Source of the DNA: Desulfobacteraceae bacterium
GTDB taxonomy: Bacteria; Desulfobacterota; Desulfobacteria; Desulfobacterales; UBA5852
Reading direction: 5' to 3'
Length of the DNA stretch: 64,000 bases
Assembly (NCBI GenBank): GCA_014237395.1
Contig: JABZFP010000030.1
Location: 372,001 to 436,000 of the forward strand
The notes beneath the pieces were generated by a model that made no database searches, was not told where the DNA came from, and saw only the letters and a program-made list of their open reading frames with translations. Positions 45,901 to 54,387 of this stretch are shown here, piece by piece; positions within the stretch are counted from its first letter, which is position 1, and every line of letters starts with the position of its first letter. The position numbers were made by a program, and so were the translations under genes.

Positions 45901-47131
45901 CGGGTCATCCATCTCCCAGCCCGGTATGATGGATACCTTTCTGGATGTGGGTATGAACGAAGACATTGCGGCCGGGTTGGCGGTCAAAACAGGCAATGCT
46001 TGGTTTGCATGGGATAACTATCGGCGGTTTCTGCAATGCTGGGGCATGTCGTTCGACCTGCAGCGCGACGATTTCGATGCCATCATCGGTGAGTTCAAAG
46101 CCCGTTTCGGTATTCCGCTCAAGCGGGGGTTCAGCGGGGAGCAGATGCAGCAGGTGGCACTGACTTACAAGGAATTGGTGCGGGATGCCGGTATTCTCGT
46201 GCCCGAGGACCCCTTCGAACAGCTCGTGTTGACCACCATGCGCGTGCTGCAGTCCTGGGAGTCCACCAAAGCCAAGACCTATCGTAAAATCATGGGGATT
46301 TCGGACGATTGGGGTACGGCCGTCACAATCCAGCAGATGGTGTTCGGGAATGTTTCCCGCAAATCCGGGTCCGGCGTGATTTTCACCCACAATCCGCGTT
46401 GGTCCGGTGATACCCTGCGGCTGTGGGGCGATTTCACGATCGAAAATCAGGGTGAAGACGTGGTCTCCGGACTCGTGACCACCTTGCCGATTTCCGTCAT
46501 TCAACAGGAGACTGAAATGCGGGATACGGATATCACGCTGGAAACGCATTTCCCGCACATTTTTTCAGCGTTGGAAGGGTTCGCACGGGATTTGGTCTTC
46601 AAGCGGGGATGGAGCCCACAGGAGATGGAATTCACCTTCGAAGGCGATGCCCGGGAGGATCTTTATATCCTGCAGAGCCGTGACATGGCCATCCGGGAAC
46701 GCAAGAAATTCATGACTTTTGATCACAGTGATCTCGGAGACCGACAGCCCATCGGCCACGGGATCGGTGTCAGTGGCGGGGCCATGAGCGGGCGGCTGGT
46801 GTTTACGTTGGATGAAATCGACTACTGGCGCAAGCTGGAGCCGCAGACCGCGCTGGTGCTGGCCCGGTCGGATACCGTGCCGGACGATATCCGTGAAATT
46901 CATGCCTCGGACGGTCTCCTGACATCCCGGGGCGGATTGACTTCGCATGCGGCCGTGGTGGCGCATCGCCTTGGACGAACAGGGGTGGTCGGCTGCGGCA
47001 ACCTGATCTGTGACGAAAAAAAGAAGCTATGCCGCATCAATGATATCGTTCTCAGTTCGGGAGATTATATCAGTATCAACGGCCAGGAAGGCTCTGTCTA
47101 TCAGGGGTTGATAAAAGTCCAGGAAGTCTGA
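42953..47131 (+). CDS. Giant PPDK-like phosphotransferase with unknown N-terminal region
   Basis: A 1392-residue protein. Residues about 900-1250 are the ATP-grasp domain of pyruvate phosphate dikinase/PEP synthase (YLGNKGLNMVKLRNFGFPVP, LMLSVRSGSSISQPGMMDT, FGNVSRKSGSGVIFTHNP). Residues about 1275-1385 are the swivelling phosphohistidine domain, with the catalytic His near 1332 in SRGGLTSHAAVVAHRLG. The PEP/pyruvate TIM barrel that should follow is missing. The first 900 residues are helical and unlike any family I recognise. It should phosphorylate its own His from ATP and pass the phosphate to an acceptor other than pyruvate, as in water dikinases or rifampicin phosphotransferase (inference). 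An in-frame GTG lies just before the ATG. The GAPDH gene is 105 bases downstream. Confidence 0.85.
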   Translation: MIRSKALEVNIADYHVDVEIDRKYTVLQEVMSSYFGLQEGLTTFLKELSHPYKNWHFIVREARTYSLDYFHLIQTHASGPPAAQLYIDIYLRAIESTRGTDVCIDAVDNLMLFLLKIVKDAGGAFDRFIPVLDSAFQSIRRYDRPIFMLFLKSYYQLNRLGEAALTHAADQLVGLHHLNLLMIRFYQETFAYWAGEEDPQQWFLKEAGEFKPDVDLDALFEPIAHSTFHRHNETLDAILLCEDIRTPDVLRRMLELPGFNQIVNAHREIPSRLSDLGNKNGRGDLYRLLFLFYQMNLAGLSIIHEEALRDINRALTWIIDNEKPWHIRTLMEKTFSILKARAAIFPATALNCVLNMGKGVYRTQDIDFINFFIDRVIDLGFQAPNIGGVGNDWQIQVNTAHLQNIRTWLELIELSPKRSTRLMSYLIIHISMCGVFIKDTDLFPRDITRFLNSGVEPVYNIAKQLARLFPVYFNDIGAEGKLRDISTQLDEINHRKDVLLHFLRKQCHVESSNRIINFMEAVLHFWQTRDSEPLRSYIPPNIFSEIKTTGPYVDGVHTAMQRLEERGLGQLQALLRMPEEGLQNVLTEYEDIEPIERQRVYLAVNLYKLLNQKYNIDFIELGHYMAQLKNEGFPGLEALESVLEISDSRDKLRGLLDVQEELKAIVLSDQTFEIREDIYKKRHFTIDIPSMYGSYHEMKFNALGLSFRLEALTNVLFEKLIRRIDLSLITRATFYHIFDLLLLFQRALALDGISSKEFERQLGMLAHALEARGFTFTQYLDIFRGFATAVKNIINDYFNNIHEENLDGIIERTPKDQILPKYLPADSAAEKERTQHRISEIFFRDLISLALGLRQLDLFLSRILNTLFHQSAKIPKDSLHSLLNYDPQRAVTSLVMPNERVDGIIYLGNKGLNMVKLRNFGFPVPPGFIVTTEVFRCREVIERYPPAEANFRDQVSRHIAILENYAGKKFGNARNPLMLSVRSGSSISQPGMMDTFLDVGMNEDIAAGLAVKTGNAWFAWDNYRRFLQCWGMSFDLQRDDFDAIIGEFKARFGIPLKRGFSGEQMQQVALTYKELVRDAGILVPEDPFEQLVLTTMRVLQSWESTKAKTYRKIMGISDDWGTAVTIQQMVFGNVSRKSGSGVIFTHNPRWSGDTLRLWGDFTIENQGEDVVSGLVTTLPISVIQQETEMRDTDITLETHFPHIFSALEGFARDLVFKRGWSPQEMEFTFEGDAREDLYILQSRDMAIRERKKFMTFDHSDLGDRQPIGHGIGVSGGAMSGRLVFTLDEIDYWRKLEPQTALVLARSDTVPDDIREIHASDGLLTSRGGLTSHAAVVAHRLGRTGVVGCGNLICDEKKKLCRINDIVLSSGDYISINGQEGSVYQGLIKVQEV

Positions 47132-47235
47132 CGTTCCGTTTTCGTGGCCGGACCTTACGGCCAAGCATCATCTTTTGTGTCCTATGAACCACCGGATCGA
47201 ACAGTGTCCGACAATGATGACGATGGGGAGGCGCT

Positions 47236-48501
47236 ATGGAACAGCCAGCGGATGTGGGAAGAGGGGGGAAACTGGGCGTCAACGGTTTTGGGCGGATCGG
47301 TAAGCTGACCGTCTGGCACCATGTGGCTCGTAAATTTTTTAGTGAGATCGTTGTCAACATCGGCCGTGAGGCCGGTACGTGCATGGCCGACCTGGCCCAC
47401 TATGTCGAACGGGATTCCTCTTATGGCCGCTTGGGACAATATTTGCACGGACACCGTGCGGCCACGCCGATCAGCGACGTTGATGAGGCCGGCAACAGCC
47501 TGACGATTGATGGCGTCAAAGTTCGCTTTCTCAAAACCAACCGGAATCCTGTTGACCTTGGCTGGCGGGACCATGATGTCAAGCTGGTGGTGGAGACCAC
47601 CGGGCGCTTCCTTGACCCAACCTTGCCGTCGCGTCATCCCAGCGGTGCGGTGCGGGGTCACCTGGATGCCGGTGCTGAAATCGTGGTGGCCTCGGCGCCT
47701 TTTAAAATCAAAGACAAGGGGCAACCCATGCCGGAAGATGCGGTCACCACGGTGATGGGGATCAATGCCAACGACTTCGATCCCCGTCGTCATCGACTGG
47801 TGTCCAACGCGTCCTGCACGACCACCTGTCTGGCCCACATGGTTAAACCGCTGCTGAATTATTTTGGTCCCAAACGGATTTTATCGGCCTCCATGGCCAC
47901 GGTCCATGCCGCCACGGGATCGCAGGCTGTCCTGGATCGTCTGCCGAAATCCGGGGTCAGCGACTTGCGCAAAAACCGCAGCATCATGAACAACATCATT
48001 TTAACTACCACGGGAGCGGCCAATGCGCTGCGACTGGTGATTCCTGAAATGGAGGAAATCGGATTTATCGCGGAATCGGTCCGGGTACCCACCGCCACCG
48101 GGTCCCTGATTATTCTGGTGCTCGATCTTCAGGAGGAAATGGGGGGAGATCCCATTCGGCGGGACACCATCAATACGATCTATCGCCAGGCGGCCGAAAT
48201 GGACCCCAACCGTTACTTTCATTTTTCCGAGAAGCAGAATGTTTCCGGCGATATCGTGGGCTATCCGCGTGCGGCAACCATTATCGAAGGGCACGAAACC
48301 CACACCCGCACGGCCGAAGTGACGTTTGATCTCAACAGCATTCCCGGGTTGCCGGACAGCGTTCTGGATGCCGTCAAACATCACGTTTACCGCATTCCAA
48401 TTACCCAGGCGGTGATCTATGGCTGGTATGACAATGAGATGGGAAGCTACGTTAACATGCTGGGAGACCGCACCGTAACGGTGGCGGAACATATGATGTA
48501 G
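47236..48501 (+). CDS. gap: Glyceraldehyde-3-phosphate dehydrogenase variant
   Basis: The 421-residue protein is a GAPDH-fold dehydrogenase: NAD-binding GVNGFGRIGK (14-23), active-site Cys in SNASCTTTCLAH (usual SCTTN has N changed to T), catalytic His in ASMATVHAATGSQ, and GWYDNEMGSY near the C-terminus. It is about 85 residues longer than ordinary GAPDH, with insertions in the first domain (around DDxRDSSYGRLGQYLHG and a PSRHPSGAVRGH segment). Sugar-phosphate oxidation is likely but a different phosphorylated aldehyde is possible. GGGGAGG precedes the ATG. It may be co-transcribed with the PPDK-like gene. Confidence 0.87.
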   Translation: MEQPADVGRGGKLGVNGFGRIGKLTVWHHVARKFFSEIVVNIGREAGTCMADLAHYVERDSSYGRLGQYLHGHRAATPISDVDEAGNSLTIDGVKVRFLKTNRNPVDLGWRDHDVKLVVETTGRFLDPTLPSRHPSGAVRGHLDAGAEIVVASAPFKIKDKGQPMPEDAVTTVMGINANDFDPRRHRLVSNASCTTTCLAHMVKPLLNYFGPKRILSASMATVHAATGSQAVLDRLPKSGVSDLRKNRSIMNNIILTTTGAANALRLVIPEMEEIGFIAESVRVPTATGSLIILVLDLQEEMGGDPIRRDTINTIYRQAAEMDPNRYFHFSEKQNVSGDIVGYPRAATIIEGHETHTRTAEVTFDLNSIPGLPDSVLDAVKHHVYRIPITQAVIYGWYDNEMGSYVNMLGDRTVTVAEHMM

Positions 48502-48551
48502 CCACCCCTGTCGGGCAGAACGTTGGGACTCCGTCGGATTTCCCCGGCATG

Positions 48552-49469
48552 TCAGGCGTTGCGGGCGTTGGGGCAGACTGATAGCACCGGGCAGGGCGCC
48601 TGCCGTATGATGCGGTCGGTGGTGGAGCCGACGAACAGGGTCCCCATCAGGCCATGACCGCGAACGCCCAGCACAATCAGGTCGATTGCCTGTTCTTCGG
48701 CATACCGCAGCAGACGGGCATAGGGCTGCCCTTCCGCCAGCGCGGTAACCGGATGACACCAGTGCCGGGCGTCTTCCGGTACCAAACCGTCCAGTTTGGA
48801 CTGCAGGAAATCCTGAATGACGACCGGCGATACCGTTCGATGTGCAAAAACGGGCTTCAGCGTTTCCGTATACAGCGGGGTCTCGATGATGTGAACCAGG
48901 TGCAGTTCGGCCTGGAATTCCTGTGCCATGTGCAACGCATTCCGGAATGCCAGGTCGGCATCCGGCGAGAAGTCACACCCCACCATTATTTTTTTGAAGC
49001 GCAGGCCGGCGCAGGGTGCCGCTTCGTCATTGTCTTGGCCGGAGGGGATCACCAGCAGGGGACAGGGCAATGTTCGCATTAGGCGTTCGGTGACGGAGCC
49101 CAGCAGCAGCCGCTTCAAACCCCGGCGTCCGCGTGTGGCCGTCAGCGTGATGTCCGCCGAACGCTCCCGGGCCACCCGGTTGATTTCATCCGCGGCATGC
49201 CCCACGACAAGCAGGGGTTCCCACGCCACTCCGCAGTTTTCCATCCGTTCCGCGATCCATCGTCCGGCATAGTCGATATTCCGGTTCAATTGTTCTTCCG
49301 GCGCAAGGTAGGCCTCCCCGTAAATCGAGGGGGCGGGCAGGTCGATACAATGGCAAATGAGCAGGTGGGCCTGGAATTCCCGGGCCAGGGCGATGCCGTA
49401 GGCGATGGCCCGGTCGGAAGCATCGGAAAGATCGATGGCGCAGAGAACTTGCTGATAAGTGACGCGCAT
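48552..49469 (-). CDS. Tandem universal stress protein
   Basis: The 305-residue protein has two UspA domains. The first (about 1-145) begins YQQVLCAIDLSDASDRAIAY and ends with the ATP-binding loop TRGRRGLKRLLLGSVTERLM. The second (about 157-300) begins FKKIMVGCDFSPDADLAFRN and ends GVRGHGLMGTLFVGSTTDRI, which fits G-x2-G-x9-G-S/T. Both halves probably bind ATP. Such tandem Usps are induced by stress or growth arrest. The gene stands alone and is convergent with GAPDH. Confidence 0.92.
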   Translation of the reverse strand: MRVTYQQVLCAIDLSDASDRAIAYGIALAREFQAHLLICHCIDLPAPSIYGEAYLAPEEQLNRNIDYAGRWIAERMENCGVAWEPLLVVGHAADEINRVARERSADITLTATRGRRGLKRLLLGSVTERLMRTLPCPLLVIPSGQDNDEAAPCAGLRFKKIMVGCDFSPDADLAFRNALHMAQEFQAELHLVHIIETPLYTETLKPVFAHRTVSPVVIQDFLQSKLDGLVPEDARHWCHPVTALAEGQPYARLLRYAEEQAIDLIVLGVRGHGLMGTLFVGSTTDRIIRQAPCPVLSVCPNARNA

Positions 49470-49751
49470 TCCGTATCCTTTCGTCTGATAAGTTGGGTGC
49501 CGGGCACCTTGAATAACCTGGCATCGGAAAGGCTGATTTGCGATCGGAACCGGTCGGGAAAAGCGAGATAATGAATCTATACGGAATCATCGCCCTAAAA
49601 GTCAAATTAATTGGCCGAAAGGGAGGGCCATCAGGTGAAAAACGGTTGATCCCGCGCGTGGGAACTCCTATAAATCAGCTGACCAATCAACCGGTTACAG
49701 CGGAACCGACTTTGGTTCAGATTCAATTCATTTGAGAAAGGAATTCGATTT

Positions 49752-51449
49752 ATGTCAGGAAATCTGCGTGTACTGGTCATCGGTGGTGTGGCCTGCGGCC
49801 CCAAGGCAGCAGCCCGTCTTATGCGGCTGATGCCGGAGGCCGAGGTGACCATGATTGAAAAAGGCGAAATGGTATCCTATGGCGCCTGTGGTCTGCCCTA
49901 TTACGTCGAAGGGATGTTTTCCAATATCAATGCGTTGACCCATACCCCGGCGGGTGTTTCCCGGACACCGGAATTTTTTCGGAGTTGGAAGGGCTTTCAG
50001 ACCTTGACCCGCACCGAAGCGCTGGCGATCAACCGCAACGACAAGCAGGTCCGGGTGCGCCACCTGGAAAGCGGTCAGGAAGAGGATTTGCCATATGATA
50101 AGCTGGTGCTGGCGACGGGCGGGCGACCGTTTAAACCGCCGATACCCGGCCTGGACCTCAAGAATGTCTGGTTCATGACGCATCCGGACGACGCCGCCAG
50201 CCTGGTGGCGGAAATCGAGCTTCAGGGGTTGAAGAAAGCCGTTCTCGTGGGCGCGGGGTTTATCGGGCTGGAAGTGGCCGAGGCGCTGATCAATCGCGGC
50301 CTGGACGTCACCATGGTTGAGATGGCAAACCAGATCATGCCCGGTATCCTGGATGAAGACATTGCCCGTTTTGCCCAGATCCATATGGAGGATAACGATG
50401 TGGAACTGGTGCTCGGTGAAACCGTGACCGCTTTGGAAGGCGGCGATCAAGTCGATACCGTGGTAACCGACAAACAAAAAATCGCGGCTGATTTCGTGGT
50501 CATCGGCGTGGGGACGCGCCCCAATGACGACCTGGCCCGGGCCGCCGGATTGCAGTGCAACCGCGGCATTGTGATCAATGAGTACTGCCAGACCAGTGAT
50601 CCGGACATTTACGCCGGCGGCGATTGCGTTCCCAATGCGTATATCCATCGCCAGGTGGGCGACCCGCTCTATGTTCCGCTGGGATCGACCGCCAATAAAC
50701 ATGGCCGCGTCATCGCCAACCATATTGCCGGCCGGCCAACGCCCTTCAGCGGGATTACCTGCAGCAGTGTGGTGCGGGTGTTCGACTATACCCTTGGCCG
50801 TACCGGACTGACCGAACGCATGCTACGGGCGCTGGGGGTTGACTATGAAGTAACGACCTGGACCGGTCAGGATATCCCCCATTATATGACCGGAAGCCGT
50901 TTGTTCGCGATCAAGATGCTGGCGTCTCGGCGGGACCGCAAATTGCTCGGTGTGCAGGTGGCCGGGATGGGCAATGGTGCCAAACGCTTGGATGTCGCGG
51001 CCAGTGTGATTTATTTCGGCGGCACGCTGGACCAGCTGGCGGATATTGATTTCGGGTATGCCCCGCCCTTCGGTCCACCGATTGACCCCCTGGCCGTTTG
51101 TGCCCACGTGCTGACCAACAAGCTGGATGGTCTGGCCGCCGGCATGCCTCCCCTGCGTGCCAAACGAATGATGGATACGCAAGACTGTCTTCTGTTGGAT
51201 GTTCGTATCCCGGATGAAACGAAGATGGAGTGGATTCCCCACACGGATATGCTGCATATCCCGTTGTCCGAACTGCGGGACCGCGTGGCGGAACTGCCGC
51301 GGGATCGGGACATTTTAACCTATTGCAAAGTCAGTATGCGGGGCTACGAAGCCCAGCGTATTCTCAACGCGGCCGGTATCGATCGGGTCTGGTTTATTGA
51401 GGGCGGTGTGGCCGCCTGGCCTTTTGAAACCGCCATGCCGGGCCTTTAG
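49752..51449 (+). CDS. CoA-disulfide/persulfide reductase with rhodanese domain
   Basis: The 565-residue flavoprotein belongs to the single-cysteine disulfide reductases. FAD binding is seen in VLVIGGVACGPKAAARL (8-24), the redox Cys46 in SYGACGLPYY, NAD(P)H binding in AVLVGAGFIGLEVAEAL, and DIYAGGDCV. The C-terminal 100 residues are a rhodanese domain with catalytic Cys525 in TYCKVSMRGYEAQ. Enzymes of this layout (CoADR-Rhd, Npsr) reduce CoA-persulfide or polysulfide, which suits a sulfur-metabolising anaerobe. AAAGGA precedes the ATG. It is convergent with the hybrid kinase. Confidence 0.9.
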   Translation: MSGNLRVLVIGGVACGPKAAARLMRLMPEAEVTMIEKGEMVSYGACGLPYYVEGMFSNINALTHTPAGVSRTPEFFRSWKGFQTLTRTEALAINRNDKQVRVRHLESGQEEDLPYDKLVLATGGRPFKPPIPGLDLKNVWFMTHPDDAASLVAEIELQGLKKAVLVGAGFIGLEVAEALINRGLDVTMVEMANQIMPGILDEDIARFAQIHMEDNDVELVLGETVTALEGGDQVDTVVTDKQKIAADFVVIGVGTRPNDDLARAAGLQCNRGIVINEYCQTSDPDIYAGGDCVPNAYIHRQVGDPLYVPLGSTANKHGRVIANHIAGRPTPFSGITCSSVVRVFDYTLGRTGLTERMLRALGVDYEVTTWTGQDIPHYMTGSRLFAIKMLASRRDRKLLGVQVAGMGNGAKRLDVAASVIYFGGTLDQLADIDFGYAPPFGPPIDPLAVCAHVLTNKLDGLAAGMPPLRAKRMMDTQDCLLLDVRIPDETKMEWIPHTDMLHIPLSELRDRVAELPRDRDILTYCKVSMRGYEAQRILNAAGIDRVWFIEGGVAAWPFETAMPGL

Positions 51450-51458
51450 GCGTCTTGA

Positions 51459-51506
51459 GGTGTCGTGCGGGGGATGCGCCTGCTACTCCATCCGTCGCAC
51501 GACACC
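51459..51506. repeat. Inverted repeat between convergent genes
   Basis: GGTGTCGTGCG (51459-51469) pairs exactly with 51496-51506 across a 26-base loop. The right arm lies inside the last codons of the histidine kinase. No T-run follows in either direction, so it may be a weak bidirectional stop signal. Confidence 0.4.
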
Positions 51507-53537
51507 GATGTTCCGAGGCGGGCGTTTCGCCAGAATGGATTTTATTTTTTCCGAGAGCTGGATGATCGTAAACGGTTTCTGAAGGAATCCCCGACAACCC
51601 AGTCCGTGAATTTTTTCTACCTTACCGTCCAGTCCATAGCCGCTGATCAGGAGAACGTTGACATCGGCATTGAGGGCTTGCAGCCGGTCAAAGGTTTCAC
51701 TGCCGTTCATGCCGGGCATGACCATATCCAGAATAACGAGATCGATGGCATCCCGATGGGTTTCGAAAATGGCCAGCGCTTCCTGGCCACTTGACGCGCC
51801 GATGACCTGGTAGCCCAGCTCACGCAGCCACTCGCCGGTGATTTCAGTAATGAAGCGCTCGTCGTCCACCACCAGGATCGTTCCGGCGCCGGACAGGGGC
51901 TCCAGCATGGTCTCGGTTTCGGATTGCACCGGCGACGCGGAGGCCGGCAAAAAGATCGTGAAAACCGAACCCTTGCCGACCTGACTGGCGGCCTTGATAA
52001 ACCCGCGGTGGTTTTTGATGATGCCGTATGCGGAAGACAAGCCCAGACCGGTTCCCCGGCCGCGTTCCTTGGTGGTGAAAAAAGGGTTGAATATTTTCGG
52101 CAGGAGCGCTTCGGTCATCCCCATGCCGGTATCCTGAACCCGTATGGTAACATAGCGTCCGGGGTTCAGACCGAACGGGTGAACCGACTTCATATCCAGC
52201 GTGTCGTCTTCTGTTTCGATGGTCAGGCGACCGCCTTCAGGCATGGCCTGCCAGGCATTCACAAAAAGATTCATCAAGACCTGTTCAAGTTGGCCGGGGT
52301 TGACCCGGACCGGCCAGCTGGCCTTTAACCGTTCGGTATTGATAGTGATTTCCCGCTTGGTGCGGCCAAACATGTCGGCTGTTTTACGGACCAGCTCGTT
52401 GAGATCAGTCACCGCGGTCTGGCGCTGTTTGGTGCGGGCGAAATCCAGCAGCTGACGGGTAAGGCTTGCGCCGTCTTTGACATACTGCTCCATATTGCGA
52501 AGTTTCTGTATCAGCGGGTTGGCCGGTGGCATGCGCATCAGCATGAGCGATATATTGCCCTGCATGCCCATGAGAATATTGTTGAAGTCGTGGGCAATGC
52601 CGCCCGCCAGGGTGCCAATGGCCTCGATGCGTTGGGCATGGTGCAGTTGTTCTTCCAATTCCTGCCGCTCCTCTTCGGCGCGTCGCAGGTGGGTGATATC
52701 GCGCAACATGCCGCGGAACCCTGTCGGCTGACCATCCCCGTTCGTCACCAGAGAGGCGGAAATTTCCAGAATCATACGTTGGTCGTTGCGGCGGGCCTCA
52801 AAATCCTGATTGGTCGCCGGGATCCCACTTCGAAAAACCCGATTGAAGAGACCAAAAAGATAACGCGCGGTAGGGCGGGAAAAATATTTCCGAAAATGGG
52901 TCAGCAAGAGCTGATCGCGGGAAAAGCCGACGATCCGGCATAGCGGCGTGTTCACGAAGGTCAGGTAGCCTTTGAGATCGACTTGGAAATACCCCTCTTC
53001 AATGCTTTCCACGATGGTTTGGTATTTCTTTTCGCTTTCCCGGAAAGCGGCTTCGGCGCTTTTCAGATCCGATATGTCCACCATGACACCGCGTAAGCCT
53101 TTGAATACCCCATCGTTGACCAGCGGGCGGCTGAAAGACCGGACCCAGCAATACCCGTGGTGTTTGTGCCGGATACGGTATTCGATGGAGCGAAGATCGC
53201 CGGTGATGACACGTTCGTGGACTTTCTGCAGCCGGCGTTGGTCTTCGGGATGAATCAGGGTCATGAATTCACGGCCCACCAGGTCTTCCGGATACATGCC
53301 GGTGAAAGCGTGAATGATGGGGCTGATATAAACGATCATGCCCTTGGGGTCGGTAGCGAAAATGACGGCCGTGGTGTCTTCAACGAGATTGCGGAATTTT
53401 TCCCGGTCTTTCATCGTGTTTTGCAGGAGGGTCAGGGCCTCACTCAGCTGGTGTTCCAAGGCCTGCCGTTTGCGGGTCTCTTTCTCGAGCGCTTTGCGCA
53501 GGTCTTCGATGGGATTGGCTGTACGGCCGCTTTCCAT
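51483..53537 (-). CDS. PAS-PAS hybrid sensor histidine kinase
   Basis: The 684-residue cytoplasmic sensor kinase has no membrane span. After a coiled coil (1-45) come two PAS domains: about 48-160 (VIFATDPKGMIVYISPIIH) and about 168-285 (GYFQVDLKGYLTFVNTPLC). The kinase core has the H-box LAGGIAHDFNNILMG, N-box LMNLFVNAWQAMPEGG, G1 DTGMGM and G2 GRGTGLGLSSAYGIIKNH. A C-terminal receiver (about 555-670) has ILVVDDE, the phosphoacceptor in VILDMVMPGMNG and the lysine in LQKPF. It signals internal redox or metabolite cues (inference). No cognate output gene is adjacent; the NtrC-like gene is 5 kb away. Confidence 0.93.
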   Translation of the reverse strand: MESGRTANPIEDLRKALEKETRKRQALEHQLSEALTLLQNTMKDREKFRNLVEDTTAVIFATDPKGMIVYISPIIHAFTGMYPEDLVGREFMTLIHPEDQRRLQKVHERVITGDLRSIEYRIRHKHHGYCWVRSFSRPLVNDGVFKGLRGVMVDISDLKSAEAAFRESEKKYQTIVESIEEGYFQVDLKGYLTFVNTPLCRIVGFSRDQLLLTHFRKYFSRPTARYLFGLFNRVFRSGIPATNQDFEARRNDQRMILEISASLVTNGDGQPTGFRGMLRDITHLRRAEEERQELEEQLHHAQRIEAIGTLAGGIAHDFNNILMGMQGNISLMLMRMPPANPLIQKLRNMEQYVKDGASLTRQLLDFARTKQRQTAVTDLNELVRKTADMFGRTKREITINTERLKASWPVRVNPGQLEQVLMNLFVNAWQAMPEGGRLTIETEDDTLDMKSVHPFGLNPGRYVTIRVQDTGMGMTEALLPKIFNPFFTTKERGRGTGLGLSSAYGIIKNHRGFIKAASQVGKGSVFTIFLPASASPVQSETETMLEPLSGAGTILVVDDERFITEITGEWLRELGYQVIGASSGQEALAIFETHRDAIDLVILDMVMPGMNGSETFDRLQALNADVNVLLISGYGLDGKVEKIHGLGCRGFLQKPFTIIQLSEKIKSILAKRPPRNIGVVRRME

Positions 53538-53909
53538 TCGCTATTCCTCAGGCCTGTCGGGTCCGTTTGGTGGGTGGCGGTATCAAACCGTATCGTCACA
53601 TTTTAATATGAATTCGCTTTTTTTTCAACAGCTTCCATAATGCTCTCGGGGGCGGCACCACGGGCTAAGTGCTCCTATCGTCAATACGATGGCAATCGCC
53701 GGCCGATGCATCCTGGCTTGCGGCGTTGCGCGGTGCTTGAATACACAGGTATTCGCGCTCGACGCGCCCGGTATGCCAGGCGCCTCGGCCATCTCGGTGT
53801 GTGCCGTAGTGACGAACAGCAGCACGAAGTCAAACCACGTCGATGTGGCTTGCGATGTCAGAAAGGAGGCTTACCATAGACAAGTATCCAACCAAAATTG
53901 AAAACGCCA
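53538..53909. other. Intergenic region carrying repeat copy 2
   Basis: This gap of 372 bases lies between the divergent histidine kinase and a small unknown gene. It is occupied mainly by the inverted-repeat element at 53666-53828. I see no gene; the open frames across the element are artefacts of the repeat. Confidence 0.5.
53666..53828. repeat. Inverted-repeat element, copy 2
   Basis: About 163 bases, aligned end to end with the element at 42458 in the same orientation and roughly 80-85 percent identical by eye. Shared blocks include GATGCATCCTGGCTT, GTTGCGCGG, GCTTGAATAC and GGTATGCCAGGCGCCTCGG. The inverted ends here share GTGCT and TCGTCA-TACG with a few mismatches. Sequence similarity stops sharply at both borders. 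Confidence 0.75.
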
Positions 53910-54212
53910 ATGAACCACAATATTATTGAACTTGAAAATCGACGGGGGGCGGCGCTGTTTGTTTTACGTCGCGTCATGCGGATGGTGCCCGACAGGGACA
54001 AGGACGACAAGCGCCTCCAGCGCCTGCTTGTCTTTCGCCTGTGGCATGATGGCGAAGCCGCAACCTGTGACTATCTGATGCGTCATATCCGGCGCTATAT
54101 CCGGCAACCCGAGCCACGCCGGTTTTACGATTTTCTGGTCCAGGATCACATCCGCCAGGCGGCTGCCAGCGACGCCAAAGGACCGAACACCGATCCCCCC
54201 GGCGCGGCCTGA
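53910..54212 (+). CDS. Small basic protein, unknown
   Basis: I do not recognise this 100-residue protein. It is arginine-rich and helical (GAALFVLRRVMRMVPDRD, then YLMRHIRRYIRQPEPRRF) with a disordered end. It could be a small nucleic-acid-binding protein. The ribosome site is poor, so the call rests on codon-like composition and the gap it fills. Confidence 0.4.
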   Translation: MNHNIIELENRRGAALFVLRRVMRMVPDRDKDDKRLQRLLVFRLWHDGEAATCDYLMRHIRRYIRQPEPRRFYDFLVQDHIRQAAASDAKGPNTDPPGAA

Positions 54213-54387
54213 ACCTTTTTTTCTTCCTTTTGAACACCATCCCGACGTACATCGGAACTTTTCCGGCTGAAGACTGTGTCGCACGGGCCGCCTTGGCGGT
54301 GGGCCTCGGAGGCGCGGCGGATTTGGGATTGCATTTTGCGGCGGTATTCACTATGTGTCGGGCGGCCATTCTGCCGGGAGGAACACC

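Noticed and set aside
49500..49540. Second sigma-54 promoter (GG-N10-GC) before the CoA-disulfide reductase
   Set aside because: GG and GC are spaced correctly, but the -12 box reads AGGC instead of TTGC, there is no activator gene next to it, and such spacing arises often by chance in GC-rich DNA.
53640..53901. Open frames across the second repeat element
   Set aside because: They are not kept in frame in the first copy of the element and have no ribosome site, so the element is treated as non-coding.
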